From contig NC_031769.1 in NCBI RefSeq assembly GCF_001522545.3, positions 9,104,470-9,168,469 on the forward strand: DNA of 64,000 nucleotides, written 5' to 3'. The notes under the pieces were generated by a model. The model worked only from the letters and a program-made list of their open reading frames with translations. It did not search any database and was not told the origin of the DNA. Below are positions 27,401 to 40,400 of this stretch, in pieces. This DNA comes from Parus major. Taxonomy: Eukaryota; Chordata; Aves; Passeriformes; Paridae. Every line of letters begins with the position of its first letter. Position 1 is the stretch's first letter. The position numbers were made by a program, and so were the translations under genes.

Positions 27401-30400
27401 TTTGAGTACCACATAAGATTGTGACTTCTGGCATTACTTATTCAAAGCATATTTTAAAAAATTAAGTGTCAGACAAGAATGTGTCATTATTTCTTTGAAC
27501 TGGTAAGGGAGAAACACTGGAAGTAAATCCTAATATTTAAATAATTGGTCAGGTTTTTAATGCAAACATCTACCCACTCTCATTTGCTTCAGAATTCAGG
27601 TAAGAAATTACATCAAGTGGTATTTGAACTTCAGTTATTTGAGAAGCATCCCCACATCCTTGAAAAGTATAGAAATGCTCTACAAACAGTACAGCAAGCG
27701 CATACAGAGGTACTTGGCATTTCTCCTCAGAAGTCTGAATTTAGTTATAACAAGCACTGATGCTCACTGAAAGAGCTCAGAAAGCTTAGGCCCAGATTTA
27801 TAGTGTCATTTGACAAAAATTCAATAGCTTTTGGAGAGCAGTGCCTTGCAAACGCAGATGTTGCTGCAGACATCTGTTAGCTAAACAATGCCGAGGTGCA
27901 TCTCCCTCTGCAATCCCACCCTACCAGGCAATGGTCTGGAAAACCTCAAAGCATAACACATTAAGTTCAAGAAACCATTTCAGGGATCCTGACTTCTCTC
28001 CCTTATCATCTGTAGCACATGTTTACCGTTTATGGCTCATCACCAGCACACACAATCACTTATATTCCAAATGTTCGAGGAGCTCTGTAGCTGAGGAAGG
28101 AAACGCGTTAATATTCTGAACTAGCTGCAGAGACCCGGCCTTGGAAAGGTTCATGACTTTGTACTGCAATGCCTGGATGCCTCTGACACACCGTGCTAAC
28201 CTAAGTCCCTCCTAACAAGTGCAGCTTGCATACATAAAGCAGTATTGATTCAGCTGTGCAGTGCTGTTTGCCCAGCCTTTCAGAAGCACAGCTTCTTCAA
28301 ACACTGCTGCAGACATCCGACCGTGTCTTCCGAGGAGAAGGTTGGTGTTTGTCAGCCAGGCTTGACTTAATGATGCACTCTGCGCCCACAACTGCATTTA
28401 ATTAACTTTTCTTGGTTGGCCTCACAGAGTTGTTTTCTACTATCTGATCTTGTGTGCATGAACCCCATTATGATTTCATGCAGGAAGAAGGCTTGCAGCC
28501 ACAGCCTCTTTCATAAATAAAATTGCCCTGATTTGTAAAGGATCTGTTGATAGGAGCAAAGATATCATGGTATCCACACCCGCATAAAACACAGCACAAA
28601 GCTGCTTTCTGAAGCAAAATACCTACAGAGTAAAGCTAAAGGAAAGAATGCCACCCTTCTAAATGAGCAGTTCAAACAGTTTAATGAAGAGAGGAAAGAG
28701 GCCAGCAAGGGATGGTTATTTTGAAACAAACACTTTTATCTGTACCCAATGGTGTCTTTCCCAGCGGCACTGCTAGAATTCAATAGCATGATTTCATGAG
28801 AAAGAATAAGAACTTGCCTTTGTTTTGCTGTTTTCAGGAGCCAGATTGTTTAAACCTTCCAACAAGGAAGATATACAAGCTGATGTTTTACATGAACTGC
28901 TTTATCTATCACCTAAAATGCAAAATAAAACATGACATATTCCTACTTATCCGGCTGTACTAAATTTAGTATATAAATACAAGGACTGTTCAAGGGTAAG
29001 CAAAGGATTTCTGTCTCAGAGATCTTCTAAGAATTCCTTCTTGATGCTTTTTTCTTTCCTTTTCATACAAACACATTCTAGGCAGAACTGTTAAGGTGAA
29101 ATTACACACGTGGGCAAACTCTTCTGCTTTAACTTTTAACCCAGACAGCAAAATGTATGTGAGGATGTGAAAGCCCCTCTTTACCCACCCAGCTGTGTCA
29201 CTACACACACCATCACTGCAAATACTATTCATCATATTATTATTTTTCTTCTATGTATCTTCTTTAATTAAGATGTTTTTTTCCTTCCTATTATATCTGT
29301 AACAGCTTCTCAGCATTTATTGGCAAGGGGGGCAAGCATTTCCAAGCTTACAGTATGCCAGGCTACCTTCTATCAGAGTCTGCAGCTCACAGGCACATTC
29401 ACCTTTCCCATCAAGTCTTTTTAGCTGCAGGCTTTCAAGCTTCAAGCATTTTAGATGGGTGAAAATGCCAGTTCCTCCAAGCCTAAGAAAGAAGCCATGA
29501 TGTACCAGAAGATAAATAAATGACATCTAAGTCACTTTACCTCTCAAAGTTCTGGCTTTGCAGAGGAAGAGTCCAGGAAAATTAACTCAGTCTTTTTGCC
29601 TGGCTTATGCCATTAAAATTAACATAAAACAATACGTTCTTTTTAAACCACTTGATGAGTCAGTGCAGCTCAGACAGCTGATAAAAGGTTTGTGGAAATA
29701 AATTAATATTGCATGAATGCTGCTGGAGCTATCAAACAAACATAAGCAAGAACCCATCACTCAAGCCAAAAGAGACCTTTATATGATGAGGGAAAGTGGC
29801 AGAAAAGTCAACAATCATTATTGCAGCAGATTCTTAGCCCTGCAAAAATGGCATGTGACCTAAACAGATGCAAGCAGTGCTTATCTCAGATCTTACAACT
29901 CTATTACATTGCTTTTAACAATACAAAATCCATTCTTTTAACACCATTTTTTTTCTTCATGGAAAGGAAAATTTATCTAAATACTTCAGTCAAAATCTCT
30001 CTTCAGGAGAAATTAGAAGGGAAGAAGAGTAGGGTTGGGGTTTTTTTAAGCTATGAAATAGCTCAGTTATTGGTGTTTTGGTTATGCTTTTACAAGTCTG
30101 ATGCATGAAATGCACTTGAAATCTACAGCTGATGACAGACATGAGGCAGCAAATATTGTGACTTATGTTTTCAGTAGGCAAACCTAGCTTTATTTCTGAA
30201 ATTGTGGTCAGTTTAGTTGCCTCTGCTGGAGGCAGAGAAAAAGATCAAAATTATCAGCCTTCCTGCAGGAGTCAGAAGCAGATATGCTGATCACAAATAC
30301 ATCAAAGATGCTATCAAAAAACAGCTGCTGTTTCTTACCCACTTTCACATTGTACTTCAGAAATGCCCACTTGTGTGCCAAGAAAGGAGGCAAACCTTTT

Positions 30401-32786
30401 CACAGCCTTGAAATACACAAAGTAATTTCTGCTTCTGAGCACAGTGACCTCCACTAACTTCAGTTCCTGAGCTCTCAACCCAGGAAAGTGCTCACATTTT
30501 AATATATCAGAATTTCTGAAAAAATTCAGAGATACAAGTGAATCAGCAGCAGTTTGGGCAGGAAAAATGTGAAGGATTGCTCAAAAGCAAGAGGCTCCCT
30601 TCCCTTCTGCTACATATAAAAAAAGTAAATTCTGATAGTTTCTTAGTACTTCAGTGTATGATCTTCCAATGATCCTGTTTATTTTCTCAAGAATGCTTTC
30701 TCTTCACTTGCATCAAGGACAGCATTTAAAATGCACTCTAGACAACATTTGCCCAGTGGGACAAAAATGAATGAAAAATTTTGCATTTCCCTTAAAAACA
30801 TTATCAGAATCCCTGCAAGTACTTTTGTAAAGCAAGATCAGACATTAGGAAATATTATTGATCAACTGTCTTACTCATTATTGATGATTCTTTAAGTTAG
30901 TTATGCCAAAATATAAGTACATCTACAGAAAAGGTCTACTCAAATTCAAAGATACAGCTTCCATAATTTAATTTTGCATGCTAATGAGTGTTACATGGAG
31001 ATTTTACAAACTGCATCTTAATTTAAGAAAACAGGTAGAGCAAGAAGTTAGGAAGTTATAGGAACAGCAAAGTCTTCAATAGAAAAATCCCTTAAAGTGC
31101 AGAAATTACTACCATCTGTTGCCTAAATTCCCCATTAGGCCACATACGACAGTTGCCTATGGTTCAACCTGATTAAACCTGCTTGCACTGAGGAAGACTC
31201 CAGCCTAAGCACTGGAAAATAATGATAGTCAGCAAAATTCACCCTGTAGAAATCTGTCACTGCCCTTCCTGGTGTCAATCATGGGAATTGTCAATACAGA
31301 ATTCTTACAAATTTGTATTTGTCTGATGTTAAACAGTACTGGAAATTTAATCTCATTTCATCTTAAATGTTCATTAGATAAACTTTATTAATATCCTCAT
31401 TTATTAATAGACACATATTATTTCTGTGTTTGATGGAAAACAAAACTTCTCCTTTACATTATGAAGTCAGAAACAAAAAATTTCATATAAAATACTTAAT
31501 TTAAAAAATTACCCCCCCCTTATTATAGATCTACATATTGCTGTATATTTCCATGTCAAAAAACACTATTAAAACTACTCCCTCCCTCCTTTCATCATGC
31601 ACACACATATTTTCTAACAGCTATTGTTTCAAGGATCTCTCTCAAAACATCCTCTGTCCTTCATTGGGAATTAAATTATTTCATATAGCACATTTACAAT
31701 CTTCAACTATTATTAGAAAACATCTTTCCTACTATTCCATTAGCTTCATTCATATATTGTGTTGGCTTTTCTGACTTGCTGAAAATAAATTAGGCTGGAC
31801 AGCAGAAGAAAGCTGTTTCTGCATAATTCAGGTAAAATCACAAAAAAAAAGGAAGCAGTATAATCAACAACTGCAGTGTTCCTTTGAGATCTTCTTTATT
31901 ATTATTAAAAACAACAATCTTTGAAGAAGAGGAGACCGACAATTACTCAACATCATCCTCTAAAAAGAGGAACAAACTGAAGGTAACAAAACAGTTATTT
32001 TCACCCATATTAGGACAAATTAAAAGTTAGCATATTTCAGTGTGCTTAATTAAATTAAAATCTATTTCACATAAAAGCAAATGGCTTTTCTCAGGGTTAA
32101 GAGAATATTTATTTATTTTTAAATCTATTCTATTTTTTCTAACTGCTGACCAGAACACTCATACCCTGGTACTTTTCCCCTCCTTCTTACTCACGTATGT
32201 ATTTGGTTTATTGAATCAAACATATAGGAATTACAGAGCAGAGGACAGACCAATCAGCAAACAAAACATGGAAGACTTACCATTTACACAGACTTCAAAA
32301 GATTTGCAAAGGTCATCCTCAAACAGGCAGCCTGAAAACACAAAAGAAAGGTAAAAATTAATACAGGTTTCAAACTGAGGATAATTAGTGCATATTGAAG
32401 ACCAATTAAATACTCTGTAAGAGTCTGACATTTGGTTGGCCTTGGGTGATCAAACTGGGCAGTAGAGAAAGTCCAGAACAGCTCTGATTAGACAGCACAT
32501 CCTACTAAGTGGCTATAGAATAACCTTTGATGTTTTTCCTCCCCTCATTCCTCTACTGAAGGTTCAGTTGCTCTCCCATTCAGTAATTTGAGGGACTTCA
32601 TGTTCTCTTAATTTTGAGTACATTATTATTATACCACAGCACAGGAATGCTTCAATATACTATAAGGATATACACCAAGAAACAAAGAGCATCCTGACAG
32701 TATTGCCACTGTGATGAAACAAGCCTATAAATCAGCCTATAAATTGATCAGATTAAGCTTGGATTTAGTAACTGCAACCACAGACC
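21411..32786. other. AT-rich non-coding DNA
   Basis: More than 11 kb without a recognised gene or mobile element. Moderately GC-richer patches occur at about 25410-25690, 26400-26730, 27840-28400 and 29320-29480. Open frames are 96 codons or fewer and show no known domain. The stretch 28340-28560 (with TTTAATTAA, few low-complexity runs) is a candidate for conserved non-coding DNA. There are no microsatellites beyond short A or T runs and an 8-base C run at 31512-31519. Confidence 0.55.
32722..32745. repeat. 12-bp tandem duplication
   Basis: AGCCTATAAATC is followed directly by AGCCTATAAATT, with one mismatch. It is a small local slippage event. Confidence 0.8.
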
Positions 32787-33350
32787 ATGCCTAAGACTTC
32801 AGGAGAGCTAACTCCTTTAAGAAAGGCTTCCAAATCAAGCATCCCTACCAACACCCTGATACCTCAAAGACAGCTGTCAAATCAGTATTGGTCCATGAAA
32901 AATATTCTTGGATTTTTTCCATTTAAAATAGGAATTCTGTTCCCAAAGTTGCTGCTTGTTGAGCCCCTGCTGAACAAGATCCACTCACTCTTCACCCTAG
33001 AAACCTCATCCAGGCTGGCAATCCCAGCTTTTTCACTTGTACACATCTTCATGGATAAAGTATTCCATTCCCTCATCACCAAACTGTTCTGCTCCCTTGG
33101 TGTCACCCAACCAGGTATTGAGACAACAGTGACTATTGCCTTTATCCTCAATCAAAATGAGTCCCTGATGATATTTGTAAGGGCAGCAGGGAAGTGGGCA
33201 AGATGTGCCTTAGCTCTGATCACTCCACACTGGGGCACAGTAACAAGGATCAGGTTCAAAAGCACTGTGAAATATCCTGCTACTGTAAAGGGCTCACTCA
33301 CTTTGTTAACCCAGCCAGTAGTTTATTTTCTGACAAAGTTAAAGAGCTAG
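32787..33350 (+). other. longest open frame in the window, 187 codons, probably not a gene
   Basis: An ATG-initiated frame of 187 codons ending in TAG. The deduced product is Ser/Thr/Leu/Lys-rich with no signal peptide, no clear membrane segment and no motif I recognise. The opposite strand is also open for 89 codons (32882-33151), as expected when local composition lacks stops on both strands. The G+C of the segment is above that of its flanks, which raises chance frame length. It could be the relic of an old repeat. No upstream promoter, splice structure or polyadenylation signal is evident. Confidence 0.12.
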
Positions 33351-33937
33351 GACTGGACAAAATCTGAGGAATAAAGTTGTATGTTGGACACAAACATTGC
33401 CCTTAAGAACACATTTTCACAATTAAGCCTTTTAATTTTCTGGGGAAATATCTTCCTTACAAATGGACACACGGAGTTAGAGATATTAAACAATATTGAA
33501 CTTTTTTACACTTTGCATCAAGAAACCAGGAGCTACACCAGATCCAAACAAATGAGCAAATCCTCCCTCCCCAGCCATGCCTGTCTCCATGAAAGCACAG
33601 AGTAAAGCACCTCCATTCACCAGGGAATCCAGTGGATTATGCAAGATGTCCTTATAGAAAGAAATGAAAGGCTCAAGATCATCTGACCATGAATTACCTG
33701 GCTCCTAATCCTGCTAAAAGAAAGATTTTGGTGAGATAAAGTGACTTAGGAATTTCTGAAAAGCTTTTCAGCAGATAACTGCACTAGCACATCATTAAGC
33801 CTGAACTAATATGCTGGATTTAGTAGCACATGCTAGGTCTGAGCAGGCCCAACAATGTGAATTCAAGACATGTTGGAGAACCAACAGAGTCCTTCACATC
33901 CATCCCACAACTGCCTGCAAAGATCACATACACATAA
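33351..33937. other. non-coding DNA, nothing recognised
   Basis: Unique-looking sequence between the 187-codon frame and the 28-bp tandem duplication. The only frames are short and featureless. Confidence 0.5.
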
Positions 33938-33992
33938 CCTTATGCAGATTTACAATATCCACATGCCTTAAGCAGATTTACAATATGCACAC
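33938..33992. repeat. 28-bp tandem duplication
   Basis: CCTTATGCAGATTTACAATA at 33938 recurs as CCTTAAGCAGATTTACAATA at 33966. Two copies of a 28-base unit differ at a few positions. It lies just outside the 3' end of a CR1 fragment. Confidence 0.85.
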
Positions 33993-34000
33993 AAATAAAA

Positions 34001-34210
34001 GAGAATTCAAAAGAATTCAATGACTGGGTAGGAAGAGACCACCAAGACCACTGAGTCCAACCCAGCCCTCACACCTCACCTAGACCACGGCACCGAGTGC
34101 CACATCCAGTCTTTTTTTAAACACATCCAGGGATGGTGACTCCAGCACCTCCCCGGGCAGACCATTACAGTACTATTCCAGCTCTCCCATCCTTTTCCCC
34201 ATGCCCCAGT
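34001..34210 (-). mobile_element. CR1 retrotransposon, 3'-end fragment
   Basis: In + orientation the block begins with AGAATTCAA-type short repeats, a decayed form of the 8-base tail units of CR1. It then reads GGAAGAGACCACCAAGACCA, CACTGAGTCCAACC, GCACCGAGTGCCACATCCAG, AAACACATCCAGGGATGGTG and CTCCAGCACCTCCCCGGGCAG. This is the reverse complement of the CR1 3' untranslated region and the end of its second ORF, so the element points to the - strand. Similarity fades beyond about 34200, consistent with the usual 5' truncation. It has no coding capacity. Confidence 0.85.
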
Positions 34211-37180
34211 AATCTGTGGATATGTATTTAGTACCCTTTGAAAGGGAAGTTTCAGACCAGGAAAGCTTTTCACACAGAGTATGGCAGAATGACATGTGCC
34301 TACACAGTGCACAAACTGTGGTTTGTAACATATTCTTGATATGTGGATGATTTTGCTCCAGACAAGTCTTCTGCAAGAACCATCTGACCTGAAACAGTCT
34401 CTGGAAACTCACTGAAGATACCTGACTGCAGCCCTGCTACTGACCCAGCCAAGCAAGAGGATGCCTAAACTGTACATTGACTCTTAAACATCAGACAAGA
34501 ATGATGACAGGCAGTGACCAAAACACATCCACACAGAGCTCACAGCACAAGAGTCTAATTAAAAGAATAACAATGATCAATTTAGAAGGCATTCTTGCAG
34601 AAAAAAATAATAAAGACTTCAAGCACCAATATAAACAAGATATGGAAAGGTATGCTTCAGTGTTCCTGTTTCCAGAAATCTGAAGTTATCCCTTCTAAAA
34701 ACAGGCCTTATGGCTAGGAAAAATCAGAGTTCCTTTTTTTGCTGAGATATTACAAAAGAATTAAACCAGAAACCTGAAATACCTGTTTCAGGCAAAATGC
34801 TGCTGAATTTGTCCTTTGATGGAGGGAAGACAGACAGTTTCGTAGTTACCTCCTGTCCTGCAGTGCTGTGGATCCAAAAGATGTCAGATGAGAAGTTTCA
34901 GCCAGGAATATTTCTAGTGGAGTGGCACATTAAAACAGTGACTGGTTCACCTAGACTCTAGTGATTTTGAAGCACCTGGGAGCTGGAATTACAACCACCT
35001 GCTGTCTATAGCCACCTGCCAGAGGCAGGCCATCCTATAATATACTGATATTCTCAGAAGCAGAAAAATACAGATACCAAATGAACAAAATGAGCCTGCT
35101 TAGGTACAAAGAAATCAACAGTCAAGCTAACTCTATACAGAACTCTGATTTTGCTTTATTAACTAATATATTTTCCATGAAAAGCCCAAAAGAAAACTGG
35201 CATTATCAAGATTAGTTTCTCTTCTAATAACTGTTGTTTATTCGATGCAGCAAGGAATCTGATGCAATTAGACTTGTAAACCCATGTCTTGGAGAGCAAA
35301 TTAATAAAGTCAATGCATAGTAAACTATATCCATGTGAGATTACTCTGAAATAGACAAGAACCTCCAAAATGCCTTGAAAAATATTTTGTTTCAAGTTAT
35401 TTATTGCTAGAGTTGATTGTTATGCGTATTTTACCCAACCAGTCAATATGCTAATTTACTTACTAATTTATCTCCTGCTATTTTCTGGAACATTAAGAAG
35501 CATCATATTTCATTCTAAATATCATCTACCTACCATTAGTAATGGTGGTAATAAGTCAACTCTGAAGAGTGAAGTGGTATCATCTCCAAAATATATTTAA
35601 TTTATATATTCAGTTCATGCCTTATGGGAACAAAATTACATTGCATTTTCAGTCAAAAAAAATCTCCCTACCACAAGTAATCTCCCAGTACACATAAACT
35701 GTTGATACAATACTTTCAAACACCAAACCTAAAGCCCCAATCTCACTTCACACAGCAGCCCTGAAATAACAAAGTCTCCATATAATTATCCAGCATACCT
35801 TGCCTCGCTAAATGCAGAATTTAAAGTTTTCTTACCTAACTTGCACTCAAATTGAGCTCTTTACTAATACTTGCATGGTCTCCGCATGTCAGTAGTGACA
35901 AAACAGTGCAATATATTGTATATAATGTATGTTACATTATTTCTCTGTCTTTTGCCCCTGTTAACCAACTCATGATGATCCTAAACTAAACATCTCTCCA
36001 AAAATGCCATAAATCCTGTAAGCATTTTTCTAAGTATAAATTAAAAAGTAGGGTCATAGACCCTGTTTATCAAAAATTGTTTTATTATCATCAAAACAAA
36101 AAACCAAACAACCGGCAAGAACAGCTACATTTCTTCAGAAACTGGGAAAATACAAACTTTTACATCTTTTGTATTGTTGAGCGTTCCCTACCTTTTCTTT
36201 TCACTCTCTTACTACAACATTCATGGAAGAACTTGATATCTCCTCACATCTGCAGACCTTAACAACCCCTCCCCATCACAACATTTTAGCCAGTATATGT
36301 TCCCCTCAACAAAACATGCCAACAATCTTTAACATTTTAATAGTCCAGAATGAAAGTGCCCCCCACATTTACCTGTTTATTTCACATTTGGCTGCAGGAT
36401 AAGCTCAGGAGACCTTGAAGGGTGAGCTCATGACTGCTGGTGAGGGTAAGAAACAAGGGAGCACCTGGCCAGGTCAATTCCTCCTTGGGTCTTTAACCCC
36501 AGCTGTGGAGGACTCTTAATAGTGAGACACATGTTTATTCTCCTATGGTAGGATTAATAAATATGGTCCAGTAACTACATTTTAGAAGCACACAACTCAC
36601 ACAACTGGGATAGCTTTAACTGAAAAAACCAAGATGATGCCCAACAATAATGAATGATAATCTGAACACACTGATAGGAAAAATCAAACATGGTTTCTTG
36701 CAGAAAAGTGATGGGAGAAGTCATCTGTTTGAGAGAGAAATATTCTGCTCACTAATAGAGGTGAGAGATAAATTTGCTCAGTCTGCTAAAGCTGTGATCT
36801 ATTCAACACAATCTCATCTGCCTGCCATACGTGTGTGCTTAACAAGTTTAGAATTACCTAAAATTGCAAGAATGTCTGGGGAAAATGTACTTTAAGCTGA
36901 TCACAGGCTTTAAGCAAAGTTCATCTCATTTTCCCAAACCCTGGGGTTACATAGGTATGTGCATATGCAATGTAAGTATATACATATTACTCAAAACTTA
37001 TCAATTGGCTGTGAAAAATCAATTGATCAACTGCCTTCCTGACTTTAATTTCATTTTGGCATTCACTTTGATAAAAACACATATTCCCTTTCATTCTCAT
37101 CCCCTTTCTCCCTTCCTCTTTTTTTCTTTTCCAAACTGCTCCATTCTCTTCCTCTGAAGGTTTTTTTAACTCCTACTCTC
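34211..37180. other. AT-rich non-coding DNA
   Basis: No gene, repeat family or RNA gene is recognised. Frames are under 100 codons with no motif. Confidence 0.55.
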
Positions 37181-37460
37181 CAGGAAAGCATTGTTCCCCT
37201 ACCAGGAACAATGCTGGTTCCAGCCCCGCACCCGCCGTTCATTCCCGGGCACTGCCCTTCCCACAGCGCGTCCTCTGCTCTCTCCTGCAGGTGAGCGGCT
37301 CTCACCCATCGCTATGGATTGCTGGCACTGTCTCTCACTCCACTCCACCCATGTCCACTTCCCTTCCCTTCCACACATTCAGCCATTCCTCGTTTCCTCC
37401 CTGCTGGGGTGTGACCGGCACAGAGAGAGACAGGAGGTAAAAGCAGGGTGGAGTTGGCTC
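37181..37460. promoter_or_regulatory. small GC/CpG-bearing patch with perfect hairpin; possible promoter or exon
   Basis: The surrounding kilobases are AT-rich and almost free of CpG, but about 37225-37275 has several CpGs in a short space (CCCCGCACCCGCCG, CCCGGG, AGCGCG). An 11-bp perfect inverted repeat lies at its left edge. The sequence CTCTCCTGCAG|GTGAGCGG at about 37280-37298 is a strong splice-donor consensus on +. A GC-richer tail continues to about 37460. Frames run through it on both strands (+ 37191-37640, 149 codons; - 37063-37305), without known motifs. It could be a weak CpG-type promoter, an exon of a long non-coding RNA, or an inserted fragment. Only the composition and motifs are observed; the function is inferred. 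Confidence 0.25.
37187..37215. repeat. perfect 11-bp inverted repeat (hairpin)
   Basis: AGCATTGTTCC (37187-37197), a 7-base loop CCTACCA, then GGAACAATGCT (37205-37215). All 11 pairs match. There is no T-run after it, and it is not a bacterial-type terminator. Confidence 0.9.
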
Positions 37461-40400
37461 TCTCGAGCTGCCTCAATGCAGAGCTCTTTCTTCAGAGCAA
37501 GAATATCTTCAGTTACATTCTGGTTTGTCTTCCCCAGGTTCTCAGAATATCCAGAATGTTCTACACTGAAAAAGGTATTTTATCAAGCCTTCAGAACCTG
37601 TGGTGGTTTATCAACAACTGCTTGGATAACAGTGAAGTGATGAAAGAACAGTAAATCAGTGTGGTCAAGAATAATATTAAAGTGGCACATAATATGAAAG
37701 GGGGTCGTTCTCCCAAGAGGAAAAGTGAGAAGAACATATGACAGCATAAAATGTACTGAGCTTTGATCTTCTTTCTTTACTCCACCTTTTATGTTTTTTG
37801 AATGTGATATGTGCCTACTGTTTTTGAAATACAGCAAACTCTTGAGAGAAGAGTTTTTTCCTTTATTTTTTAATTATGTGCATGTACAAAGTTTCATACA
37901 AAGGAGCACTCATCCCTGGTGAAGAATCCAGGCTTTATTCTAATCCAAATTAACAGTCATAAAGGTGACAAAAGAAATCCCTGCAGTGGTTAACTGCAGA
38001 ACTGTGCAATCTTTTACATGAAAAGTTTCCAATGTAAGGAAAGGTTTCCCATAAGTGTTACCATATGGTGCTAACAGTTCCTTATCTCAGATTTACCCTT
38101 TCTTTCAATCATTTTTCATACACACTGATTTGTATATTGAAATATGACTCTAGCCAGAATAATTCATCGCAGAATAGAGTTTTCATTCATTTTTGGGAAA
38201 TTTCAGTACTGACCTTACAGCCAAGATTTGCCTCTGAAGCCTCAGTGACATTACATAGCAGCACTTCAGTTACCTTCTTTATATCACTCGCCATTCAACA
38301 CGTATGGATTGGAGCATGAAATAGCATAGCACAGGAATGCTGTGGTGTATATTATTATTTTTCACTATGTAAATCTGTACTTTTTCCTTTCTGCATTTAG
38401 GAAAAAAATAGATATTTTCTTTTGCATGTAAGTAGTCTGAGCATGTTCACCACTAAAGAAAAGAATTGCTTTGTGGTGAGAATACTATTAGCTTATCTGA
38501 TTACTAATGCCATGATTGCAATGATGTAGGGCTTTTCTTCTGGGGAGCACTGAGGAAAGGTCACTACTAAGAATAATTGAAGATGTGAGCAGTAATAACA
38601 GGTCATGAAGAGAAGAGACACTGAAAGTCCATCACGAAGAAAGCTTTAGAACAGCATTTGCATTTGCCCAGGGCTCAGAAAGTGGCTCATAGGCTATTTG
38701 ATGTGCCGTTTTGTCATTTTTTCACAGTAAACATTAAAAGAACTTGCATTATCTCCTCTGAAAAATTACAATTCTCTCACTCCTACATTGTCTAACTCTG
38801 TTTCTTTAGCAAGACCATCATTCACTGAAAGGAAAATGGGGAGCACAGATATAATCTGCCAAACAAGTAGCTCCACTAATATTTAGTTATACTGAACACT
38901 AACATGCTCTGTATTTATACTTAAAAAATAGGGGATGAATCCATTATTGGAGAATAAATAGAAGATAATTTTAAAACATTGCACATATTGCCTCTTAGGT
39001 TCACAACTGAAATCTTTTACCTGTAATTGTGGCAGAAGGGGTCAAATGTGATTTACTCAAGTGACACAGCCCCAAACAAAATATTTTTGTCATTTTGGTG
39101 TCCCACATTGGGAAAAAACCAGCATCTTTACAATATAAAATGTAGGATTTGTTCCTTCAGAATTACAAATTGTTCACTGGAGTACTCACAAACTGTAGAC
39201 AAAATGTCATGGAGGTCAGAGCAGGCCTTCAGTAACTGCCATTCAATACCATCTGGTCACCAGTTGCTAAAATCAAACTCCTTACTGGGCACAAACTGAC
39301 ATCACCCAACACCCACTAAAATCCTAACTGCAACTAAGCAAAGCTTTCTCTTGTGCCTGGCAGAGATTTTGAAGGCTGAACACCTTTGAGTCTACTTCAC
39401 TGTTCAAATACATCAGCAAGCAGCCTGATTTTTTTACCTGCCACGGCCTGTTCAATATCCTTGCCCACAAAATCTGTTGTCAGCAAAACCTTCTGGTATT
39501 ATCCACAGCCAAAAGATACAATATTGAAGCACTGAAGTATGCCATTACCAGCAATGCCTTCCTCAATATCACTGCACACGAGCCAGCAAAGCATTGCACT
39601 GCAGAGGCCTCTGTGATATTTATTCTGTGAAAGAACTGCTGCCATCATTATATCTGTCAACCTCATTTTGCCCATCACTAAATGCCAGTCTATTCCAGCA
39701 TACTTGTTTTACAAAATCGCAGTACAGGAGTGAATTCTAAATCCTAATTATAACATAATTCTAGGTGTCTTCCAAAGTGAGGGTTAAGACAAGCTGGGTC
39801 ACAGAAATAATGAACCATTAGCTAGAGGAAACAGGAACTCTGTCTGGGAGTTATGTGTTTTGGAAGATAACTCTTCTAGGTAAAATATCCAAATCACTTA
39901 CATGGTTAAGAAACTTATGTCCTAATCTCTGAAACCACTCAGTCTTCAAGAGCTGGATTCAGTGACAGAGAGGGTTTTTTTAAATGGTTCTTTAAAGTTT
40001 TGCCTCCTGTTTTGAGAAAACTCCCATTATTTCCATAATCAAAGGAAGGAAAAGAAACATGTTTATCATTTCCCTCTAACAAGTACCAAAATGTTCTTTT
40101 CATTATTTGGCAGACATTCTTAATGAGTATCTCCTTGGTGCTTAAAAACATAACTGGAATTTACAGCAATTCTTATCCACTTACATTGCCTCTAAAACTA
40201 AGCAATTACCCAATATTTAGGTGTAATACTCCTCTCACAGCAATATCTTAAGCAGACTTCAAAGGCAGAAACCATTTTTTGCAGAGGTTTTATTGCTATT
40301 ATTGGCTCTTCTGTTCTGTTTTACTTAGAAAACAGTACAGCATCTTTCAGCCAATGATGCCTCTACCAAGAACTGCAGTATGACCAAGTGCCTGTAATGT

